Notes: a model not told the origin generated them from the letters alone. A stretch of 9,029 nt of DNA from Desulfobacterales bacterium (GCA_022361095.1 JAKSBO010000884.1:1-9029), one strand, 5' to 3'. Counted from the stretch's first letter, positions 1 to 6,051 are shown. Made by a program: numbers and translations.

Positions 1-36
1 GATGGTATCTATGATTTTAAAAAACATCTTTTTTAA

Positions 37-67
37 CAAAGAATCCGGCGTTTCACCGGATTCCTTG
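37..67 (-). terminator. Intrinsic terminator after the TRAP binding-protein gene
   Basis: Read on the minus strand, CAAGGAATCCGG pairs with CCGGATTCTTTG to give a 12-bp stem (one G-T pair) around a 7-nt loop. The stem starts about 40 bases past the stop codon at 106-108 and its 3' side runs into a T-rich stretch (TTTGTT). The core 8-bp stem at 41-48/56-63 is perfect. On the plus strand a run of seven T lies at 72-78, so the hairpin could stop transcription in both directions. Confidence 0.75.
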
Positions 68-81
68 AACCTTTTTTTATG

Positions 82-99
82 AGCTATTTGCTTATAGCT
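82..99. other. Small perfect hairpin just after the stop codon
   Basis: AGCTAT at 82-87 pairs with ATAGCT at 94-99 around a 6-nt loop, just 7 bases beyond the stop codon of the binding-protein gene. It lies between that gene and the stronger terminator. It has no good T-run of its own on the gene strand, so it is more likely an mRNA 3'-end structure than a terminator. It may also be chance in AT-rich DNA. Confidence 0.3.
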
Positions 100-105
100 G
101 ACAGC

Positions 106-1161
106 TTATTGGTAGTCAGGGGTCATCAGTTTCTTATAATTTGCATACCCTGCCCTGAAATCCCGCTGGGACTTGAGCACTTTAGCAAAAAACGGGTCTT
201 TTGCCGCTTTTTCATCAAGAAGCTTGTCCGCCTCTTTGGCCAGTTCTTTCTGGATTTCTGGGCTTAAGTATTCAATCTGCACACCCTTTTCCTTGAAATA
301 GGCCAACGCTTTAATGTCCTCATTGATGCAATGGGTGAGCATGCGCATGGTCACGGACTGTGCTGCCACCTTGACGATCTCCTTGAGGTCATCGGGCAGT
401 TTGGCCCAGGAACGCTTGTTGATGGTGATGTCCGTAATGGTTGAAATCTGATGAATGCCCGGCACCAAGAGGTATTTGGCGGTTTCATTGAATGAAAGGT
501 CCTTGTCCATGGACGGAATGCTGAACTCACCGGCATCCAGGATATTACGCTGCAGCGCTTCATAGATTTCTCCGGCCGGCAGCATCATCACAGAGGCGCC
601 CGCCCGGGAGAGGACCTCTCCCCAGTAGCCGCTGGTCCTGAATTTCAATCCCTTGAAATCATCCATGGTTTTGATGGGCTTGTTGGACCAGGCAAGGTCT
701 TCGGTGGGCAGTACGCCGCAGGGTGCCACAAAACCAAGATCATAGGACTTGTATAGCGTTTTGAACAATTCCATGCCGTCGTTGTCATAGAACCAGGTCA
801 TATAAGGCACAGCGTCCATGCCAAAAGGAATATAAGCAAAAAGAGGGGCTGCCGGCAGCTTGCCCATCTGGTAGCCGGGCGAGCAGTGGGCTGCGTCAAT
901 GGTGCCCATGCGCACGCTGTCGGTTACTTCCAGGGCACCCACAAGCACGCCTGCGGCATAGCTTTTAATTTCAAGACGGCCGCCGCTCATGGCATTGACG
1001 GTTCTTGCAAATTCGTCTGCAGCCCACTGGACCATGGTACCTTTGGGCCAGGATGAGGCCATTTTCCACTTAATGGTTTTGGCAGGTGCCGGGCCGGGCA
1101 TGGACAAACCAATTGCCAGCATGATCACCACCCCTAAACATACGCTTTTTACCGATTTCAT
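106..1161 (-). CDS. TRAP transporter solute-binding protein (DctP/TakP type)
   Basis: Encodes a 351-residue periplasmic receptor that would hand an organic acid (C4-dicarboxylate, 2-oxoacid or similar) to a TRAP membrane permease. Residues 1-27 form a signal peptide with basic start, hydrophobic core and an APA cleavage site before KTIKW. The mature start (KWKMASSWPKG) and the central block GLKFRTSGYWGEVLSRAGA, followed by LPAGEIYEALQRN, are hallmarks of the family. Arg175 in KFRTSG is the usual carboxylate-binding arginine. Glu212 aligns with the conserved Glu of the EW pair in 2-oxoacid binders, but here it is followed by Phe. Length is normal. The ATG at 1159-1161 is chosen because GAAGGAG lies 6-7 bases upstream. 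No DctQ/DctM genes adjoin it and it has its own terminator, so it appears to be an orphan receptor. The exact ligand cannot be read from sequence. Confidence 0.92.
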   Translation of the reverse strand: MKSVKSVCLGVVIMLAIGLSMPGPAPAKTIKWKMASSWPKGTMVQWAADEFARTVNAMSGGRLEIKSYAAGVLVGALEVTDSVRMGTIDAAHCSPGYQMGKLPAAPLFAYIPFGMDAVPYMTWFYDNDGMELFKTLYKSYDLGFVAPCGVLPTEDLAWSNKPIKTMDDFKGLKFRTSGYWGEVLSRAGASVMMLPAGEIYEALQRNILDAGEFSIPSMDKDLSFNETAKYLLVPGIHQISTITDITINKRSWAKLPDDLKEIVKVAAQSVTMRMLTHCINEDIKALAYFKEKGVQIEYLSPEIQKELAKEADKLLDEKAAKDPFFAKVLKSQRDFRAGYANYKKLMTPDYQ

Positions 1162-1231
1162 TTTCTCTCCTTCTCATAGGGTCGCAGGTCGCCGGATACT
1201 TATCGGCCATGACCTGGTAATTCTACTCTAT

Positions 1232-1255
1232 TTAATCTAATTCACTTAAGATTAA
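1232..1255. promoter_or_regulatory. Inverted repeat, possible operator of the binding-protein gene
   Basis: TTAATCT at 1232-1238 and AGATTAA at 1249-1255 form a perfect 7+7 inverted repeat with a 10-bp spacer. It lies just downstream (on the minus strand) of a candidate -10 box, so it would overlap the early transcribed region. This is a typical place for a repressor site. The regulator is unknown and the AT-rich composition makes chance possible. Confidence 0.35.
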
Positions 1256-1263
1256 GGGCAAAA

Positions 1264-1292
1264 TGTCTACCAAGATGCCATACACCTGTCAA
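1264..1292 (-). promoter_or_regulatory. Candidate sigma-70 promoter for the TRAP binding protein
   Basis: On the minus strand a perfect -35 box TTGACA (plus-strand 1287-1292) is followed after exactly 17 bases by TAGACA (1264-1269), a weak match to TATAAT. It predicts a leader of roughly 95 bases before the ATG at 1161. The perfect -35 and ideal spacing support it. The poor -10 is the weakness and suggests help from an activator. Confidence 0.4.
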
Positions 1293-1464
1293 GCGGATTA
1301 TTTTCATTTTCAACTTCCAATAAGTTGCTAAACTACTTGTCATGTTTTGTTATGAATAGAGATTAGGTGCTGATAGACCAACTCAGCCCATGGGTGCTTT
1401 TACGTAAGTACAAAGCAAATCGATTCGGTTTTTTGATGATTTGCCGGGGCACAACTTCGGCGAA

Positions 1465-1530
1465 AGGCCAGGCCCAACCCGCAATAAAATCTGAAATGAA
1501 CTCAGCAGCTTATCGGTTCTTTCATGGAAA
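1465..1530. repeat. Imperfect intergenic element, copy A
   Basis: This stretch resembles 5228-5294. The best-matched core is AGCAGCTTATCGGTTCTTTC here against AGTAGCTTATCGGTACTTCC there, and similarity extends leftwards through ACCCGCAATAAAA versus ACCCACAACAAAT. A short stem ATGAA (1496-1500)/TTCAT (1521-1525) matches the position of a longer stem in copy B. One pair has changed on both sides (A1499-T1522 here, G5257-C5285 there), which hints at a conserved fold. Copy A lies about 300-370 bases upstream of the TRAP binding-protein start and both copies have the same orientation. Confidence 0.5.
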
Positions 1531-1744
1531 CCCGGTTGTAACCGATTCGTTTTTTGTATCACATAATTCTATTGGCTGAAAATTAAAATCAGGTTTGAAA
1601 AAGACTTACGGTGCAGCTTGCATAGAAATTGGTATTTTGTATTATGGTAAGCCTAAATGCAGCTTCGGAATAACACGTCAAAGGAAAGTATTCGCGTTTG
1701 TATTGGAGTTCACCGCGGCCTGTAACCTGTTTGCAAAAGGGCAC

Positions 1745-1766
1745 AAAAAATACCCCTATAGGGGTA
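1745..1766 (-). terminator. Intrinsic terminator of the symporter unit
   Basis: TACCCCTATAGGGGTA at 1751-1766 is a perfect 16-bp palindrome. On the minus strand it folds as TACCCC-TATA-GGGGTA and is followed at once by six T (1745-1750 on the complementary strand). It lies about 52 bases past the stop codon of the exported-protein gene that ends at 1818. A GC-rich stem with a direct T-run is the classic rho-independent form. Confidence 0.8.
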
Positions 1767-1817
1767 CACAGATGCTGCCTTTATTCATTGGACCGGTAAG
1801 AACGGCATCATGCAGGA

Positions 1818-2732
1818 TTATTGAAGTGTCACTTCCCTGAACGGGCCAACGGCAGCGAATCGACTTTCATCCAGGGTATCCATAACCTTGGCGTCACTGA
1901 GCGTCATGCGTTCTTTTTTGATCATTTTTGAAATCACGACGGAAGTTGGGCTGCCGGTATTTTTGACATATTGGGCCTCAACGCTAAAATCGTTTTGAAC
2001 CGGATACCCTTTAATCAGAACAAGGGATTCCCGGATGGGGTCCAGCGCTCCCTGCCAATACCGAAGCACGAAGTTCAGTTGTCCCAGCCGCTCGGCTTCA
2101 AGCCCAAGGGTTTGGGCCAGGTGCCGGTGAAAATCATCATATTGATCTGCTCCGGGCACAGCATCCGATACCCACAGATTCTGGCGGACCAGCGTAATAC
2201 TGGCCGCATTTTTTTTTAAATCCCGGGTCTCAAGCCGCAGGTCGGCTTTAATGTACCGGCATGGATATCCGCCCACCGTTTTCGTTTCAGGGTCAACTGT
2301 GATGGTGAACACCGGATCAACCACCTTGTAACGCGTATTAAGAATCTCGGCAGCCCCTTGCGCCATGGTGTTATCAGCCTGAAGCATCTTTACATGGTTC
2401 AGGTTCTCAAAGGGCAGGGTCACAATTTTGTTTTTATACCAGTCAATTTCCCTGATACGTCGTTTCTCCAACAGAAAGTGGGTGGTGTCCCGCTGCTCCT
2501 TGACCTCACCGAAAAACCGTTTCATCCAGCTTCCGGTGTAGCGGGTCTGTTTATCCACCAGCATGGCCCGTGGGGTGTACCCCACCCGAAGTTCGGATTC
2601 CTGTTTGCCCATAAGGTATTCATCACTGATATAATCATGGACAAACAGCACGTCACCCAGACAGACTGCAGCAGGCACGGCCCAGGCCAGTGCAAGCCAG
2701 ATACCCGAAAACATGGCAAGGAATTTTATCAA
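1818..2732 (-). CDS. Exported protein of unknown function, last gene of the symporter unit
   Basis: A 304-residue protein whose first 26 residues form a signal peptide (Lys3, hydrophobic 4-25, possible cleavage after CLG). It has no lipobox, because the residue before Cys24 is Val. The mature part is mostly beta-like with alternating charged and aromatic residues, e.g. KRFFGEVKEQRDTTHFLLEK, and a GGYPCRYIKADL stretch followed by NLWVSD. This loosely recalls DUF4412/LolA-like outer-layer proteins, but I do not recognise the family firmly. The start is uncertain: the longest reading uses TTG at 2730-2732, three bases past the stop of the preceding gene, with a weak GGGG upstream. An ATG at 2712-2714 would shorten the signal peptide by six residues and has no ribosome site. 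The tight junction implies translational coupling. It may act in the envelope alongside the transporter, but that is inference. Confidence 0.75.
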   Translation of the reverse strand: MIKFLAMFSGIWLALAWAVPAAVCLGDVLFVHDYISDEYLMGKQESELRVGYTPRAMLVDKQTRYTGSWMKRFFGEVKEQRDTTHFLLEKRRIREIDWYKNKIVTLPFENLNHVKMLQADNTMAQGAAEILNTRYKVVDPVFTITVDPETKTVGGYPCRYIKADLRLETRDLKKNAASITLVRQNLWVSDAVPGADQYDDFHRHLAQTLGLEAERLGQLNFVLRYWQGALDPIRESLVLIKGYPVQNDFSVEAQYVKNTGSPTSVVISKMIKKERMTLSDAKVMDTLDESRFAAVGPFREVTLQ

Positions 2733-2735
2733 CGG

Positions 2736-2972
2736 CTACAGCCCCAACAGTTTTTGGTGCAGATAGGATAGAGCGAACATGGTCACCAGCGGAATCCCCA
2801 ACCCGAACAGCGACCCCCAGAAAATGCTTCCGCTGGGATCAAACCCATAGGGCTTGGTATAATATAAAAGAAAATTGATACCGACCCCGGCAAACAGATA
2901 GGTATTATACCATCTGCGTTTGTTCTTTTCCCAATTTTGCAATCGTTGGTTGCGCTCTTTTTCTGTTGTCAT
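2736..2972 (-). CDS. Small two-helix membrane protein downstream of the symporter
   Basis: A 78-residue protein with a very basic, charged N-terminus (residues 4-20, including EKERNQRLQNWEKNKRRWYN) and two membrane segments at about 22-39 and 50-71, linked by a short loop with KPYGFDPSG. The ATG at 2970-2972 is preferred because AGGGA lies about five bases upstream. An in-frame GTG at 3012-3014 would add 14 residues but falls inside a strong hairpin, so it is unlikely. It lies 75 bases after the symporter stop and directly before the exported-protein gene. I do not recognise the family. Its size, topology and position resemble the small accessory proteins that often accompany sodium:solute symporters (DUF485/DUF4212-like), but no diagnostic motif is seen. 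Confidence 0.75.
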   Translation of the reverse strand: MTTEKERNQRLQNWEKNKRRWYNTYLFAGVGINFLLYYTKPYGFDPSGSIFWGSLFGLGIPLVTMFALSYLHQKLLGL

Positions 2973-3007
2973 GATTCCCTGCCTGAAATGTTTCGTCCCA
3001 TGGTAAA

Positions 3008-3040
3008 ACGCCACCCCTGCAAATGATGCCGGGGTGGCGT
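3008..3040 (-). terminator. Intercistronic hairpin after the symporter gene (partial terminator)
   Basis: ACGCCACCCC at 3008-3017 and GGGGTGGCGT at 3031-3040 form a perfect 10-bp stem with a 13-nt loop. It starts seven bases past the symporter stop (3048-3050) on the minus strand and is followed by only TTTA. The very stable stem with a short T-tail suggests partial termination, or protection of the symporter mRNA 3' end. Either would make the two downstream genes less expressed than the symporter. Confidence 0.6.
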
Positions 3041-3047
3041 GAACCGA

Positions 3048-4646
3048 TTACTCTTCCGGTCTTATATCCAGTGAATATTTCTGGATCACATCGTCTTTAC
3101 AGGGTTTGGTCATCAAGCTGACGACAATGAAAAACGCAAATCCGACAAATACCCAGTAGAATTGGTGCGGTGTGCTGATTTTATTGGCCGGATCACTCAG
3201 AAAAAACCAATGATAGCTGCCCAGTTTGTATTTTGCGTACATCCATGATCCGCATGAAAGCGCCGTCATCACCAGGATGTTGGTGATGGCGGCCGTTGTC
3301 GTGGCCCGGGTCCACCAGATGCCTAATATCAGCGGAGGGCCGACGGAACAGAGGATAACGATAAATGCCGCCCCGGAGATATCCAGAACCAGCGCCGGCG
3401 GATTGAATGCAAAGAGCATACACACGAACACGATCAGTATGGTCATAACCCGTGTGGCCTGTACAGGTCTTTCCTCGGGCCATTTGCTGCCGAAGACTTT
3501 TCCCATCAGATCCCTTCCCAGTAAAACGTTCAAGACCATGGTCCAGCCCGAGGCTGTGGCCATGGCAATGGCCAATCCGCCCGCCGCCAGCACCGAAAGC
3601 AGGAAGGGGCTTTTCAACCCTTCCACTGCGGCAATCATGGAATAATCGGTGACGGATGCACCGGCAACGCCGTATGCGGTTTTCATGTGTTTAAGCACAC
3701 CCATGGCGTTGGTGATGCCTTCGGTCTGCATAAGGGGATGAAGGGTTTCGATCAATACCCTGGCACCGGTGCCGATAATAACCAGCCCGCCGTACATGGC
3801 CCCGCCGATGGTTACAGCCCAGAAAACGCTGCGCCGTGCAGCCTTGATATCCTGGGTGGTGAAAAAGCGAACCACGGTGTAGGGCATGGCGGAAAAACCG
3901 AAATGCCACACAAAGAAAAAGCCCACCACACCGGTCCAAGTCGCCATAAGGGGATGGGATGCGGTCTCAGAAACATAGGGCATGTTGAAAAAATTGCCGC
4001 TGTTGGCCAGAACCGCATCGGTCAGGCCGTTCAGCCCGCCGAAGTTATAGATTACATATCCTGCGGCCAGCACCGAGGCAACGGTCATGGCAAACCCCTG
4101 AAACGCCGTTGAGATAGTGGTGGCAACCATCCCGCCGAAATAGATGTATGCAAAAACGACAACCGATGCCAGGACCACGGATAGATTAAAAGGAATTTGC
4201 AGGATGGCCAGCAAAAACAGGGCCGTGCCCACGATGGACAAAATGACGTATGCCAATCCGCCGATAAGTGTGGGAATGCCCGCCACCAGACGAAGCCATT
4301 TTGTATCATAGCGGTCTGCATAGTAATCCGTGAACGATGTCGGGGCATACTTGCGCAGGGGAGCCGCTGTCAGCAACGTCGCAATGGGCATGCCCCCGAT
4401 GATACCCACAAGGGCCCACCAGAACGGGTAGCCCAAAATAAAAATAAACGCCGGCAGTCCCAGAAAACTTGCCGGACTGAAATATGTGGCGGCCAGGGCC
4501 GACCCGTTAACAATGGGACCGACTTTTCTTCCGGCCACATAAAAATCGGACGAATCCATGGACGCTTTGCGCGAATACCATCCGATATAAAATATCACTG
4601 CAAAATAGAGTACTGCACCTAAAATGACGATTGGATTAACACCCAT
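3048..4646 (-). CDS. Sodium:solute symporter, acetate-permease (ActP) type
   Basis: A 532-residue inner-membrane protein of the SSS family (LeuT fold), expected to take up a short monocarboxylate such as acetate or propionate with sodium. Family marks are at the N-terminus: DFYVAGRKVGPIVNGSALAA (34-53), then ATYFSPASFLG, where ActP proteins have a GDYMSAASFLG-like block, and KYAPTSFTDYYADRYD after helix 3. About 13 hydrophobic segments can be counted, the last near 503-522, followed by a charged tail. Length fits the family (about 500-560). The ATG at 4644-4646 follows an AAGGAGG site by five to six bases. A small membrane protein lies 27 bases upstream, and a second small membrane protein plus an exported protein lie downstream, so these form one unit. 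Substrate is inferred from the family only; PanF- or proline-type substrates are less likely. Confidence 0.88.
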   Translation of the reverse strand: MGVNPIVILGAVLYFAVIFYIGWYSRKASMDSSDFYVAGRKVGPIVNGSALAATYFSPASFLGLPAFIFILGYPFWWALVGIIGGMPIATLLTAAPLRKYAPTSFTDYYADRYDTKWLRLVAGIPTLIGGLAYVILSIVGTALFLLAILQIPFNLSVVLASVVVFAYIYFGGMVATTISTAFQGFAMTVASVLAAGYVIYNFGGLNGLTDAVLANSGNFFNMPYVSETASHPLMATWTGVVGFFFVWHFGFSAMPYTVVRFFTTQDIKAARRSVFWAVTIGGAMYGGLVIIGTGARVLIETLHPLMQTEGITNAMGVLKHMKTAYGVAGASVTDYSMIAAVEGLKSPFLLSVLAAGGLAIAMATASGWTMVLNVLLGRDLMGKVFGSKWPEERPVQATRVMTILIVFVCMLFAFNPPALVLDISGAAFIVILCSVGPPLILGIWWTRATTTAAITNILVMTALSCGSWMYAKYKLGSYHWFFLSDPANKISTPHQFYWVFVGFAFFIVVSLMTKPCKDDVIQKYSLDIRPEE

Positions 4647-4673
4647 TACTGCCTCCTTATATGTGGCTGCCGA

Positions 4674-4964
4674 TCAGTTTTCTTGAACAATATTGACACC
4701 CGCGGGTGCATCCTGTGCCTCGTGTTTTTTCCTTGCCGCTACTCTCTCTTCTCGTTTTTCCTCGAACCTGTAGTAGAGAAAAGAGATGATGATATTCATC
4801 ACCCAGAGGCCGACAATCCAGTTATAGATGTAGCAGGCCGGCACCCCCATGAATTTTTTCAGCGGAAAACCGGGGATTGTCATTTCCAAAACCATGAAAA
4901 TGCCAATCCACCCATACATCAAAGCAGTTCCTGCCCAAAATATTTTCGGCATACCCTTAAACAT
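4674..4964 (-). CDS. Small membrane partner protein of the symporter
   Basis: A 96-residue protein with two membrane helices (about 8-27 and 43-66), a Pro/Gly-rich loop (PGFPLKKFMGVPACYIYNW) and a highly charged C-terminal tail (RFEEKREERVAARKK). It is the first gene of the unit, 27 bases before the symporter. The ATG at 4962-4964 has an excellent AAGGAGG site (4972-4978 on the complement) seven bases away. Small two-helix proteins encoded directly upstream of SSS transporters are common (DUF485, DUF4212/symporter small subunit) and are thought to support the permease. This one shares the layout, but I cannot assign it to a named family from motifs. Confidence 0.8.
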   Translation of the reverse strand: MFKGMPKIFWAGTALMYGWIGIFMVLEMTIPGFPLKKFMGVPACYIYNWIVGLWVMNIIISFLYYRFEEKREERVAARKKHEAQDAPAGVNIVQEN

Positions 4965-5002
4965 CTGTCGTCCTCCTTTTTAAATTTCCTATGTATGGAA
5001 TC

Positions 5003-5020
5003 CCGGGAACTTTTTCCCGG
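5003..5020 (-). other. Leader hairpin of the symporter unit
   Basis: CCGGGAA (5003-5009) and TTCCCGG (5014-5020) make a perfect 7-bp stem with a 4-nt loop. It sits 39 bases upstream of the first start codon and about 25 bases before the ribosome site, next to a run of seven C at 5024-5030. It has no T-run, so it is not a terminator. It could stabilise the leader or modulate translation. Confidence 0.4.
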
Positions 5021-5151
5021 CCTCCCCCCCTTATTTTCTTAACGCCCATTGAAAACAAACGATCCCAAAGCGTCGAATGAAATTATTTAAAAAATTAAGA
5101 TAAAACAATCAGCAGAAGACTGATTTTCCTGTCCGTAATGCCCTTAGTGTT

Positions 5152-5196
5152 TTGTAGGTTAAAGAACAAAGGACTATATAAGCAAACAACCTACAA
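5152..5196. repeat. Inverted repeat with 9-bp arms
   Basis: TTGTAGGTT (5152-5160) and AACCTACAA (5188-5196) are perfect inverted copies separated by 27 bases. They lie about 190-230 bases upstream of the first gene of the symporter unit. This could be a pair of operator half sites or an RNA stem; the sequence does not decide. Confidence 0.4.
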
Positions 5197-5227
5197 TAAC
5201 AGCCATAGGCTGGCCTGGCCTGTCAAC

Positions 5228-5294
5228 ACGCCAAGGTTTGACCCACAACAAATATGGAAGAAGCTTAGTAGCTTATCGGTACTTCCATATAAAA
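5228..5294. repeat. Imperfect intergenic element, copy B, with bulged hairpin
   Basis: Counterpart of 1465-1530. ATATGGAAG (5252-5260) pairs with CTTCCATAT (5282-5290). Directly inside, AAGCT (5261-5265) pairs with AGCTT (5270-5274) around a TAGT loop, leaving ATCGGTA (5275-5281) as a one-sided bulge. This gives a 14-bp interrupted stem. The bulge and adjoining AGCTT are the part best conserved with copy A, which suggests it is functional. The copy lies about 265-330 bases upstream of the symporter unit's first start codon, a distance similar to copy A's from the TRAP gene. Confidence 0.5.
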
Positions 5295-5323
5295 AACAGT
5301 ATAAATCTAAAAAAAGAGACTGA

Positions 5324-5361
5324 GGTTTTTGGCCCACGGGTTCTTGAACCGGCCCAAAACC
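5324..5361. other. Strong interrupted hairpin, possibly a terminator
   Basis: GGTTTTTGGCC (5324-5334) pairs with GGCCCAAAACC (5351-5361) with one mismatch, and an inner GGTTC (5339-5343) pairs with GAACC (5346-5350). On the minus strand the stem is followed within ten bases by a run of seven T, so it may stop transcription coming from the right. No minus-strand gene ends here, so it could also end a small RNA or be a relic of a lost gene. Confidence 0.4.
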
Positions 5362-5646
5362 GTAAATTTTGCCGGATACGTTAGGTATTTCAGAAGGTTT
5401 TCGTATCGACGCGAAACAACTGTTTTTCATACGAATCATAGCTTGACATTCGTCCGGCGTTATGGTTTGATTTCGCATGTTCTAAAATCTTAATTTCGCT
5501 AAAATAAAGTGGTCCTGTACAATATACTTTGATCGCTCCAAAACGTTTACAAAGAAAAATCGTTTAAAACTTTCTACATGCTGACAGTGAAAAACTGCGT
5601 TGTGCGTTCCCGCTAATTTAAACATTAACAGGCATGCCGGGGGGCT

Positions 5647-5660
5647 GCCGCTGGAGCGGC
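5647..5660 (+). other. GC-rich leader hairpin before the DUF6916 gene
   Basis: GCCGC (5647-5651), loop TGGA, GCGGC (5656-5660), lying 23 bases upstream of the AAGGAGG ribosome site of the next gene. There is no T-run. It is probably a leader structure that tunes translation. No known riboswitch consensus is recognised around it. Confidence 0.35.
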
Positions 5661-5696
5661 GATATATCAAACCAGAAACAGGCAAGGAGGAAGTGA

Positions 5697-5996
5697 GTGG
5701 AAAAAAAAGACTTTGAAGAAAAAATCGGTAAAGCGTTTTCCGTTTCCTTTGAAGGAGACATCGTCAAACTGACCCTGGAAAAGGTAGAGCCCCTCAAGAG
5801 GGTCAAAGGCGCCGAGCATGTTAAAAATCTAAGACAAGATCCCTTTTCCCTGGTCTTTGTCGGCCCCGAAGACATTTATCTTCCGGACAATACCTACACC
5901 ATGTCCGCTGAGGGGTGGGAAGATAAGCAGATTTTTATTTCAGCCTTGAAACAAGAAAATGATGCGGGCCTTTTTTATGATGCCTTGTTTACCTGA
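5697..5996 (+). CDS. DUF6916-type protein associated with tail-collar genes
   Basis: A 99-residue, soluble, acidic protein. The pattern FEEKIGKAFSVSFEGD near the start, then DPFSLVFVGPEDIYLPDNTY and a closing IFISAL...AGLFYDALF, follows what I recall of DUF6916 (F...G..F.v, PFSLvF.GP, LPq.tY, iFlvpi, yeA.F). These proteins are typically encoded next to phage-tail-collar (MdpB-like) proteins, as here, but their role is unknown. The GTG at 5697-5699 is the start because AAGGAGG ends six bases before it. No signal peptide or membrane segment is present. The collar gene begins 55 bases downstream, so the two were probably one operon. The reading frame is intact, unlike both genes after it. Confidence 0.75.
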   Translation: MEKKDFEEKIGKAFSVSFEGDIVKLTLEKVEPLKRVKGAEHVKNLRQDPFSLVFVGPEDIYLPDNTYTMSAEGWEDKQIFISALKQENDAGLFYDALFT

Positions 5997-6051
5997 CCCG
6001 CAGGGCCTGGGCCATAAACAATAACAATTCAAACTTTAGGAGGTTTTTTCC

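Larger units (their letters stand above)
1162..1817. other. Gene-free stretch between two minus-strand transcription units
   Basis: No convincing gene is visible on either strand. Short open frames here lack ribosome sites and give compositionally odd peptides. Contents: a candidate promoter and operator of the binding-protein gene (1232-1292); a small GCTGA/TCAGC hairpin (1369-1387); two similar T-tailed pieces, CGATTCGGTTTTTTG at 1421-1435 and CGATTCGTTTTTTG at 1543-1556, the second preceded by a small CGGTT/AACCG hairpin at 1533-1544; one copy of an element shared with the symporter leader (1465-1530); and the terminator of the symporter unit (1745-1766). The T-tailed pieces could end a plus-strand small RNA, but no matching promoter is clear. 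Confidence 0.5.
4965..5696. other. Gene-free stretch between divergent units, rich in inverted repeats
   Basis: I see no credible gene here. Frames of 60-95 codons exist on both strands but have no ribosome site, no recognisable protein content and irregular composition. The stretch should hold the promoter of the symporter unit (minus) and of the DUF6916 gene (plus), but no box pair stands out. It contains several inverted repeats (5003-5020, 5107-5125, 5152-5196, 5252-5290, 5324-5361, 5647-5660) and copy B of the element shared with the TRAP gene's upstream region. It could include remnants of a mobile element or a small RNA gene. Confidence 0.5.

Noticed and set aside
1260..1285. TGGCATCTTGG...TTTTGCC on the minus strand as a sigma-54 promoter.
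   Set aside because: The GG and GC elements are far too widely spaced for a -24/-12 promoter.
1751..1766. TACCCCTATAGGGGTA resembles operators of CsoR-type metal or sulfur sensors.
   Set aside because: It is followed directly by T6 on the minus strand and lies just after a gene end on that strand. No CsoR-like gene or promoter is nearby, so the terminator reading is simpler.
1367..1840. Open frames of 70-81 codons on the plus strand in the gap upstream of the TRAP gene.
   Set aside because: No ribosome sites, unconvincing residue make-up, and the second overlaps the 3' end of a real minus-strand gene and its terminator.
3193..4622. Several antisense frames of 80-141 codons within the symporter gene.
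   Set aside because: They mirror the codon pattern of the well-supported symporter and encode no recognisable protein.
5138..5478. Short frames on both strands that might be transposase scraps.
   Set aside because: No DDE, HTH or other recognisable motif. They overlap inverted repeats and lack ribosome sites.
5600..5690. A riboswitch (for example c-di-GMP class I) before the DUF6916 gene.
   Set aside because: The hairpin is present but none of the conserved core sequences of known classes can be found.
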